Below are positions 1 to 5,913 of a stretch of 9,489 bases of DNA, piece by piece. The stretch covers positions 1 through 9,489 of the forward strand of contig JAGWYN010000084.1 in the NCBI GenBank assembly GCA_018969295.1. The letters are read 5' to 3'. How positions within the stretch are numbered: position 1 is the first letter of the stretch; the number at the start of each line of letters is the position of its first letter. The translations under genes were made by a program, and so were the position numbers. The stretch is from Chloroflexota bacterium (GTDB lineage Bacteria > Chloroflexota > Anaerolineae > Caldilineales > Caldilineaceae). Below the pieces are notes generated by a model that ran no database searches, was not told where the DNA came from, and worked only from the letters and a program-made list of their open reading frames with translations.

Positions 1-2
1 CT

Positions 3-3000
3 GGCGGGGCTGTGACCTTGACCACCGCCAGCCTGCCGGCAGGGCAGCAGGTGCTCACCGCCACCTATGTCGGCAACAGCAATTTTCTCGCCAGCCACTC
101 GCTCCCTGTCACACAGACCGTGCTGCCGGTGACAGCCACAACCACGCTGACCGTCACCCCGGTGGCCCTCGGATACGGCCAGGCGGCGCTCTTCACGGTG
201 GCGGTCGCCGGGCCCGGCAGCCTGGTTCCCACCGGGGTCGTCACGTTGCGCGCGGACAGCGGAGAAGCGTTGACCGTGACGCTGAACGGAGCAGGGATTG
301 CGACGACGACGCTGGCCTTCCTGCCGCAGGGAAGACGGGTGCTCACAGCGACCTACGCCGGCGACCCGAACCATCGGGCCAGCGAGTCGCTGCCGGTTGC
401 GCTGACGGTGTTGCCGGCGGCGACCACAACAGCGCTGGCCAGTGCGCCCTGGCCCTCCTTTTTCGGCCAGCCGGTCATCTTCACAGCGACGGTGACCACC
501 ACCCTCAGCGGGACAGGAGCCCCGACCGGCAACGTCACCTTCACCCTCCCCAGCGGCCCGCTGGGCAGCAGCCCGCTGAACACAGCCGGCGTGGCGACGC
601 TGACCGTCGCCAGCCTGCCGGTCGGCGTCAGCGACGTGACCGCCGTGTACACGGACAACCCCAATTTTCAACCCAGCAGTTCGAACACCCTCTTTCAACA
701 GGTGGTACGCAGCCAGACCGCCACTCTCCTGGCCAGCATGCCGGCGTCCGGCCGCTACGGCGACCCTGCCGTGCTGACAGCGACCGTCGCCGCCGTTGCA
801 CCAGGTGCTGGGACGCCCAGCGGGCTTGTCCTCTTTTCGTCCTCTGCCGGGCTGTTGGGGGCTGCGCCGCTGGATGGGAGCGGCCTGGCGGTTCTGACGA
901 CAACCCAGCTGCCCGCCGGCAGCCCGACGGTGATTGGTTTCTATGCGGGCGACACCCAGTTTCAAAACAGCTTTTCCAGCGAGCTCCTCTTCACAGTTGC
1001 ACGGGCTCGCCCTGGCTTCGCCTTGGAAGCAGCCCCGGCCACGTTCGGCCAGCAAACCGTGCTGACCGCTACAGTCAGCACAACCGCCACCGGAGTGAGC
1101 CGGCCGGCCGGCACGGTCACCTTTACAACGGCAAGCAGGCTTTTGGGCACAGCCGCTGTTGCTGCCGACGGGAGAGCGATCCTGGCCACCACAGCCCTGC
1201 CGCTGGGCGAAAGCGCGGTGGCAGCAACCTACGGAGGAGACAACAACTATCTGGCCAGAGACCCTGTGACCGCCACACTGACCCTGCTTCCGGGCAGCGC
1301 TGTGGTCTCGATCACCAGCACAGCCAACCCAGCCGTGCTGGGGCAGAGCGTGGTCGTGACTGTGTCGGTGCAGCCACCCGCTGCCGGTGCCCAGCAGCCC
1401 ACCGGCACCGTGAGCCTGACGGTTGAGAACACCCCGCTCGCCCCTGTTGCGCTTGCCCCCAGCGGGGTGGCGACCTTCAGCTTGCCCAGCCTGACCTTGG
1501 GCGAGACCCTGCTGGCCGCCACCTACAGCGGGGATGGCAGCTATCTGGCAGGAAATTCTGAACCGTTCACTCAGGTGGTGGGGGGCGTCAGCACTGCTGT
1601 CTTGCTCGCTGGAGAGCCTCTCGCTGCTGTCTACGGGACGCCGGTATGGCTGACCGCGACGGTGGCGGCGATTGTCGCTGTGCCCGCCGGCGTGCTGACA
1701 CCCACCGGCGTGGTGACTTTTGCAACTGACACAACCGTGCTGGGCAGCGCCACACTTGGCGAGACCGGCGAGGCAGTGCTGGCAACGACCTACCTGCCCG
1801 CCGGGGCACAGCCGATCACGGCCAGCTACAGCGGGGACGCCTTCTATGCGGCCAGCCGCTCGGCTGTGCTGGCTGCACAGATCAGTCAGGCCCAGCCAGA
1901 AATTGAGCTGGCAAGCCCTTCGACAACAAGCGTCTACGGCGCTCCAGTGACGCTGACCGTGTCTGTCAGCGGGCCAGGCCCGCTGGCCCCGAGCGGCGTG
2001 GTCACGCTGGCAGCCACCAGCGGCGGTCTCTGGAGCGCGTCGTTGGGTGCCGGGCAGCACAGCGCCGCAGGTGCCACCGCGGTGGCCACGCTGACCGTGA
2101 CCAGCCTGCCGCTCGGGGCCAGCGGGATCACCGCCACCTATGCCGGCGATCAGAACCATCTGCCTGCAAACACGGCGCCGGTGACCCTCACCGTGCTTCC
2201 GGGCAGTGCCCTGATCTTCGTCGAGAGCAGCCCCAATCCAGCCGTGCTTGGAGCGGCAGCCGTGGCCACCGTGACGGTGCAGACGCCGGTCGCAGGGGGG
2301 CCAGCCCCCTCGGGCAGCGTGACCTTGACGGTCGGGACAGAAAACCTGGCGCCCGTTGCGCTCGGGGCCAGCGGCGTGGCCACCTTCTCGCTGCCCGGCC
2401 TGGTCTTGGGGCAGACGGTGCTGGTCGCCGCACACAGCGGAGATGGCACTTATCTGCCAGGAAAATCTGCGCCCTACACACAGACGGTCGTGCGCGCTGG
2501 CACCGCCGTGCAGCTTGCGGTCGAACCGTCTGCGGTCGTCTACGGAGAACAAGTGCTGTTGACAGCGACCCTGAGCACACTCCCCCCGACAGCGGCCCAG
2601 CTGCCGACCGGGGTCATCACCTTTGCCACGGCTGAAGCCGTGCTGGGCAGCCGCCTGATTGGCGCCAGTGGAGAAGTGACGCTGGCCACCGCCAGCCTCC
2701 TGGCTGGCCTCCAGGCCATCACAGCCACCTACGGCGGGGATGGCTTCTATGCAGCCAGCGACTCTGGGAGCCAGGTCGTCCAGGTCAGCCCGGCAGAATC
2801 CGCTGTGGTTCTGGCCAACAGGCCGCTGAGCACGACCTACGGGCAGCCGGTCACGCTGACCGTGAGCGTGGGCGGGCCTGGGCCGCTGCTTCCGACCGGA
2901 AACATCACCCTCACTGCTGCCGGCGGCAGGCAGTGGGTCGCAGCCTTGGCTGCCGGCACGGGGGAAGCCGCGGTGCGGGTGGACGACCTGCCAGCGGGCA

Positions 3001-4304
3001 GCAGCCCGCTGGTCGCTCTCTACGGCGGCGATGCCAACCACCGGCCCGGCAGTTCGCTGCCGATCACACAGGAGGTGGCGCTGGCAAGCACGCAGGTCGT
3101 GCTGAACAGCAGCCCCAATCCAGCCGGGCTCGCCGCTGCGGTGAACTTCACAGCGACCGTCCAAGAGATCCGGGCCAGGCAACCTGCAGCTGCAGCGCCG
3201 TCTGGCCGGGTACTGTTCCTGGTGGGCAGCACCGCGATCGGAGAAAGCCCACTCGTCGACGGTGTCGCCCGGATAACGACAGCAGCGCTGGCCGGAGGGG
3301 TGCAGGAGATCACAGCACTCTACAGCGGCGACGCCAACTACCTGCCCGCCCGCTCGGCTGCACGGGTGCAGACGATCCTGGTGCCGCAGCCGCGTGCGGT
3401 AGGCGACGCCGCCAGTCTGCTGCAGGGCGAGACCGTGGAGATCCCGGTGTTGGCCAACGATCTGAACCCCGCCGGCGGGGCGTTGGCGGTGGTTGCGATC
3501 ACAGCGCCCGCCAGCGGGGCGGCCACTCTGAACCAACAGACGATCCGCTACACTGCGGCGCCGGCGGCCAGCGGGGTGGTGACCTTCACCTACACGCTCA
3601 GCGACAGCAACAGCCAGCGCAGCAGCGCCACCGTGGTGCTCTTCGTTCGTCCGCTTGCCGAAACGCAGCCAGCGGTGGCCGCTGTCGACCCCACCCTCTC
3701 AACCACCGTCGCGTTTACCGGCAGCCAGGGAACGCTCCAGGTAGCGGCCCCCGTCGGCTTCTACACACCGACCCTGGCACCGGGACAAACGTTTGTCCTG
3801 AGCTACAGCCCGGCGGTCACCCGCACCGACAACACACAGAGCCCGCCAGGCACGCTCCGCTTTGCCAATTTCGAATTTGAGCTGGATGCCTTTATCGACG
3901 CCGAACCGTTGTCAGGTGTCCAGTTTGCCCAGCCCCTGCTGTTGACCCTTCGGTACGACCCAGGGTCGGTGGCCGCGCTCGATGTCACGACGTTGGCTCT
4001 CTACTATTGGGATGGAACCCGCTGGAGCACAGAGGGCATCCAGGTGACTGGCCACGATGTGGTCAACGCCGTGCTCACGGTCTCGATCAGCCACCTGAGC
4101 CAGTTTGCCCTCTTTGGCAGCTCGCTCCAGCCCGAGTTTCGCTCGATCTACCTGCCGACGATCTTGTGGGTCGGTTCTCCGGTAGAGTTTCCTCTGTCCG
4201 GTTCAGAACTGCCTGGCTCGGACCAGGTACTTCCTGGGACACCCGCCGCTGTGCTGGCCGAAACGCTCTATCTGCCGATGGTGAACCAGGGCGGGGAGCC
4301 CTGA
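3..4304 (+). CDS. Giant Ig-like repeat surface/secreted protein, 5' end missing
   Basis: This is the C-terminal 1,430-plus residues of a large extracellular protein. The GTG at 12 is not the start: the frame stays open to the left edge and the preceding codons (Gly-Gly-Ala) continue an Ig-type strand, so the signal peptide lies outside. Counting from the GTG, residues 1-40 are the end of one repeat and 41-1126 are eleven repeats of about 96-104 residues. Each has a 'YGxPVxLTATV' strand, a 'PTGxVTF' strand, a 'GxATLTxxxLPxG' strand and a closing 'ATYSGDxNY'-like strand, the signature of Big_3-type bacterial Ig-like domains. Residues about 1127-1213 resemble a Big_9/cadherin-like domain ('PVLANDLNP', 'FTYTLSD'). 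Residues 1214-1370 form an unnamed beta-rich domain with 'YYWDGTRWS'. The tail carries 'IYLPTIL' and 'LYLPMVN'. No catalytic domain is visible. A stalk, adhesin or matrix role is inferred from the architecture. Lysine is almost absent and cysteine absent. Confidence 0.9.
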   Translation, partial: GGAVTLTTASLPAGQQVLTATYVGNSNFLASHSLPVTQTVLPVTATTTLTVTPVALGYGQAALFTVAVAGPGSLVPTGVVTLRADSGEALTVTLNGAGIATTTLAFLPQGRRVLTATYAGDPNHRASESLPVALTVLPAATTTALASAPWPSFFGQPVIFTATVTTTLSGTGAPTGNVTFTLPSGPLGSSPLNTAGVATLTVASLPVGVSDVTAVYTDNPNFQPSSSNTLFQQVVRSQTATLLASMPASGRYGDPAVLTATVAAVAPGAGTPSGLVLFSSSAGLLGAAPLDGSGLAVLTTTQLPAGSPTVIGFYAGDTQFQNSFSSELLFTVARARPGFALEAAPATFGQQTVLTATVSTTATGVSRPAGTVTFTTASRLLGTAAVAADGRAILATTALPLGESAVAATYGGDNNYLARDPVTATLTLLPGSAVVSITSTANPAVLGQSVVVTVSVQPPAAGAQQPTGTVSLTVENTPLAPVALAPSGVATFSLPSLTLGETLLAATYSGDGSYLAGNSEPFTQVVGGVSTAVLLAGEPLAAVYGTPVWLTATVAAIVAVPAGVLTPTGVVTFATDTTVLGSATLGETGEAVLATTYLPAGAQPITASYSGDAFYAASRSAVLAAQISQAQPEIELASPSTTSVYGAPVTLTVSVSGPGPLAPSGVVTLAATSGGLWSASLGAGQHSAAGATAVATLTVTSLPLGASGITATYAGDQNHLPANTAPVTLTVLPGSALIFVESSPNPAVLGAAAVATVTVQTPVAGGPAPSGSVTLTVGTENLAPVALGASGVATFSLPGLVLGQTVLVAAHSGDGTYLPGKSAPYTQTVVRAGTAVQLAVEPSAVVYGEQVLLTATLSTLPPTAAQLPTGVITFATAEAVLGSRLIGASGEVTLATASLLAGLQAITATYGGDGFYAASDSGSQVVQVSPAESAVVLANRPLSTTYGQPVTLTVSVGGPGPLLPTGNITLTAAGGRQWVAALAAGTGEAAVRVDDLPAGSSPLVALYGGDANHRPGSSLPITQEVALASTQVVLNSSPNPAGLAAAVNFTATVQEIRARQPAAAAPSGRVLFLVGSTAIGESPLVDGVARITTAALAGGVQEITALYSGDANYLPARSAARVQTILVPQPRAVGDAASLLQGETVEIPVLANDLNPAGGALAVVAITAPASGAATLNQQTIRYTAAPAASGVVTFTYTLSDSNSQRSSATVVLFVRPLAETQPAVAAVDPTLSTTVAFTGSQGTLQVAAPVGFYTPTLAPGQTFVLSYSPAVTRTDNTQSPPGTLRFANFEFELDAFIDAEPLSGVQFAQPLLLTLRYDPGSVAALDVTTLALYYWDGTRWSTEGIQVTGHDVVNAVLTVSISHLSQFALFGSSLQPEFRSIYLPTILWVGSPVEFPLSGSELPGSDQVLPGTPAAVLAETLYLPMVNQGGEP
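1296..2204 (+). repeat. Higher-order repeat block, copy 1 (Ig units 5-6-7)
   Basis: This three-domain block of 909 bases resembles the next block, 2205-3086, more than its domains resemble each other. Unit 5 shares with unit 8 'NPAVLG', 'SGVATFSLP' and 'SGDG-YL-G'. Unit 6 shares with unit 9 'PTGVxTFAT', 'VLGS' and 'GDxFYAAS'. Unit 7 shares with unit 10 'YGxPVTLTVSVxGPGPL'. The offsets between matching points are 903-912 bases. Duplication of a three-domain segment is the simplest explanation. Confidence 0.65.
2205..3086 (+). repeat. Higher-order repeat block, copy 2 (Ig units 8-9-10)
   Basis: This is the second copy of the three-domain block described for 1296-2204. It appears to be followed by the first domain of a third copy: unit 11 (from 3087) shares 'SSPNPA' with unit 8, including an exact 19-base match (agcagccccaatccagccg) at 2226 and 3108. 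That offset of 882 bases is slightly shorter than between the first two copies. Confidence 0.65.
4146..4286 (+). other. Doubled YLP tail of the giant surface protein
   Basis: The last 55 residues hold two short look-alike motifs, 'SIYLPTILW' and 'TLYLPMVN', separated by a loose Ser/Gly/Pro/Leu linker of about 35 residues. Similar Tyr-Leu-Pro tails recur at the C-termini of exported Chloroflexota proteins, as I recall from such proteomes; I cannot name a formal family for it. An attachment or export role is inference. There is no LPxTG motif followed by a hydrophobic helix and basic tail, so this is not a classic sortase substrate. Confidence 0.45.
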
Positions 4305-4339
4305 TCGACGGCGCGATGCCAGGTTGTGAGCCAGCATGC

Positions 4340-4380
4340 GGAATTCAGCACTTGCCGTCAGCTATACTACAATAGCAACG
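4340..4380 (+). promoter_or_regulatory. Possible promoter of the solute-binding lipoprotein gene
   Basis: In otherwise GC-rich DNA, the 118-base gap before the lipoprotein gene holds an AT-richer patch. It has a TACAAT hexamer at 4368-4373 (5 of 6 to the sigma-70 -10 consensus) overlapping TATACT at 4363-4368. No good -35 box lies at 16-18 bases; TTCAGC at 4344-4349 is the best and is weak. The gap and patch suggest the lipoprotein gene has its own transcript. No convincing terminator for the upstream gene was seen in 4305-4340. Confidence 0.3.
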
Positions 4381-4422
4381 ACGGCTGGAATTGGTTTGCA
4401 ACAAAAGACAAGGAGAAAAACA

Positions 4423-5289
4423 ATGAAGAGGAGCAGAACGCTCGTGCTCTGGCTGATGCTGTCTATGGTCCTGCTGTTGAGCGCCTGTGTGCCAGCGGCT
4501 CTGCCAGCCAACGAGCCCGCTGAGGCGCCCGCTGCGGGCCCGGGCCAGACCAACGTGGTCTATGCATTGCCCGACCTGGGCGGCCGCGTGGTGCAGGCGG
4601 CGATGGCCAACGACTATACGCCGCTGCAATTTATCGACCCGGCGACCGGTGAGGCGGTCGGCTGGGAATATGACGCCGTAGCCGAGATCTGCGCCCGGCT
4701 CAACTGTGTGGTGGAATGGAACAACACCTCATGGGACGGCATGATCACGGCGATCAACGCCGGTCAGTTCGACATCGGCATGGACGGCATCACGATCACC
4801 GCCGAGCGGGCCGAGCAGGTCGACTTCAGCATCTCTTACATGACTGCGCAGCAGTTCATGCTGGTGCGGGTCGACGAGGACCGTTTTGCGACGCCGGCGG
4901 AATTCGCCGCGAACACCGAACTGCTGGTAGGGGCACAGGCAGGCACCACCGGCTTCTACACCGCGGTCTACGACATTCTGGACGGCGACGAGGCCAACCC
5001 ACGCATCCAACTTTTTGAGACCTTCGGCGCTTCGGTGCAGGCACTCCTCGCGGGCGACGTGGACATGGTGCTGGTCGACGCGGCGAGCGGCCGCGGCTAC
5101 ATCGGCGCCAACCCAGACGCGTTGAAGATTGCGGGCGATGCGATCAAATCCGAAGAATTTGGCTTCATCTACCCCAAAGGCTCGGAATTGGTGGCCCCCT
5201 TCGACGCTGCGATCGAGTCGATGCAGCAGGATGGCTATCTGGAACATCTGAACGTCAAGTGGTTCTTCCTGTACAACCCGAGCCGCTGA
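4423..5289 (+). CDS. Amino-acid-type ABC transporter substrate-binding lipoprotein (SBP_bac_3)
   Basis: The protein has 288 residues. The ATG at 4423 is chosen over the in-frame ATG at 4336 because AGGAG (4411-4415) lies 7 bases upstream and the protein then opens with a textbook lipoprotein signal: basic 'MKRSR', a hydrophobic core and lipobox LSAC with Cys22. Residues 23-45 are an Ala/Pro/Glu-rich linker. The rest is a family 3 periplasmic-type binding protein: 'TPLQFIDPATGEAVGWEYD' (66-84), 'WDGMITAINAGQFDIGMDG' (104-122), 'TITAERAEQVDFS' (124-136) and 'GAQAGTTGFY' (170-179). Asp219 follows in 'VLVDAASG', then the C-terminal 'EEFGFIYPKGSEL'. Arg129 and Asp219 occupy positions that hold the ligand's carboxylate and amino groups in HisJ-like proteins. 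It should capture a polar amino acid or similar small molecule at the outer face of the membrane; the ligand cannot be named. No permease or ATPase gene is adjacent, so it may serve a transporter encoded elsewhere. Confidence 0.93.
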   Translation: MKRSRTLVLWLMLSMVLLLSACVPAALPANEPAEAPAAGPGQTNVVYALPDLGGRVVQAAMANDYTPLQFIDPATGEAVGWEYDAVAEICARLNCVVEWNNTSWDGMITAINAGQFDIGMDGITITAERAEQVDFSISYMTAQQFMLVRVDEDRFATPAEFAANTELLVGAQAGTTGFYTAVYDILDGDEANPRIQLFETFGASVQALLAGDVDMVLVDAASGRGYIGANPDALKIAGDAIKSEEFGFIYPKGSELVAPFDAAIESMQQDGYLEHLNVKWFFLYNPSR

Positions 5290-5346
5290 GAGCGGGCCAT
5301 ACGGAATCGCCGGGCTGTGGGCTGGGCGATCAGAAGCGAGTGAGAG

Positions 5347-5856
5347 ATGGAGAGAGAGCGGTTTAAGGAAGCGATGTCCCGTTGGGCCTCGGGGGTAACG
5401 GTTGTGACAACGCAGGTCGATGGTCAGCGGGTTGGTATCACGGCGAGCTCGCTGGCCAGCGTGAGTGCGGACCCGCCGCAAATTTTGATCTGTGTGGCGC
5501 GCAAGCTGTTCACCCATACGGCGATCGAACAGAGCGGGATGTTTGCGGTCAACATACTGGGCACGGACCAGTTGGCGTGGGGGATGCGTTTTGCGGGGAT
5601 GGTTCCCGAGCTGAACGACCGCTTTGCGGGGATCGATCTGGTTCAGGCTGTGACGGGTGCTCCGATTCTGCCAGGGGTGGCGGCCTGGCTGGACTGCCGT
5701 CTGCGCCACGCCTACGACGGCGGGGACCACACGATTTTTGTCGGGGAAGTGGTTGCAGCGGGTGCAGCTGCCGAGTGTGAGCCGCTGCTCTATTTCAACC
5801 GCAGCTGGCGGCAGCTGGAGAGTGTGCCCCTCCAGCTGCCTGTCACGGCGCGGTAA
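5347..5856 (+). CDS. Flavin reductase family protein (FMN-binding split barrel)
   Basis: This 169-residue soluble protein matches the usual length of short flavin reductases such as those serving two-component monooxygenases. Visible family motifs are 'SGVTVVTT' (15-22), 'GITASSLASVSADPP' (30-44, the isoalloxazine/phosphate loop), 'HTAIEQSGMFAVNIL' (57-71), 'RFAG' (81-84 and 92-95), 'GDHTIFVGEV' (126-135) and 'LLYFNRSWRQL' (147-157). The family reduces FMN or FAD with NAD(P)H and hands the reduced flavin to a partner oxygenase, or binds FMN as its own cofactor. No oxygenase is adjacent, so the partner is unknown. The start at ATG 5347 has only a weak purine-rich leader. The ATG at 5374 has AAGGAAG close in front, but starting there would remove the N-terminal helix conserved in the family, so 5347 is preferred. 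It lies 57 bases after the lipoprotein gene and could share its transcript, though no functional link is evident. Confidence 0.88.
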   Translation: MERERFKEAMSRWASGVTVVTTQVDGQRVGITASSLASVSADPPQILICVARKLFTHTAIEQSGMFAVNILGTDQLAWGMRFAGMVPELNDRFAGIDLVQAVTGAPILPGVAAWLDCRLRHAYDGGDHTIFVGEVVAAGAAAECEPLLYFNRSWRQLESVPLQLPVTAR

Positions 5857-5873
5857 ACAGGTCGACAAAGTGG

Positions 5874-5908
5874 AAAGGGGGTCGGGCTGCTCCCCGCAGT
5901 TCCCCCCC
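5874..5908. terminator. Possible hairpin between convergent genes
   Basis: The 57-base convergent gap holds nested inverted repeats. GGGGG (5877-5881) faces a C-run (5902-5908), enclosing CTGC (5887-5890)/GCAG (5896-5899) around a 5-base loop. Read on the minus strand, the structure follows the peptidase stop codon and is trailed by CTTTCC. A clear T-tract is missing on both strands, so a terminator is plausible only because of its position and GC-rich stem. Confidence 0.3.
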
Positions 5909-5913
5909 AACCG

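Larger units (their letters stand above)
132..3389 (+). repeat. Eleven tandem Ig-like repeat units (about 290-310 bp each)
   Basis: Eleven diverged in-frame units begin at about 132, 420, 714, 1008, 1296, 1587, 1893, 2205, 2499, 2796 and 3087. The array ends near 3389, and a partial unit occupies the bases before 132. Unit borders were set by the recurring end of the 'Y-S/A/G-G-D-x-N-Y/H' strand plus about 15-20 residues. The repeats are clear at protein level but mostly diverged in DNA, so this is an old domain array rather than a recent satellite. Similarity is strongest between units three apart: 5/8/11, 6/9 and 7/10. Confidence 0.85.

Noticed and set aside
12..14. GTG at 12 as a true start of the giant protein
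   Set aside because: The frame is open to the left edge, the residues before it continue an Ig strand, and no signal peptide or ribosome binding site is seen.
2933..3880. A 315-codon plus-strand frame inside the Ig gene
   Set aside because: The product is Arg/Gly/Gln-rich low complexity in another frame, while the Ig frame keeps its repeat pattern throughout the same bases.
5306..5330. Inverted repeat ATCGCC/GGCGAT between the lipoprotein and flavin reductase genes as a terminator
   Set aside because: The stem is only 6 bases with a 13-base loop and no T-tract, so it is weak and could be chance.
4729..5910. A 393-codon open frame on the minus strand
   Set aside because: It lies opposite the lipoprotein and flavin reductase genes, both with strong family motifs. 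Its translation is Arg/His/Gln-rich with no recognisable domain, as expected for an antisense frame in GC-rich DNA.
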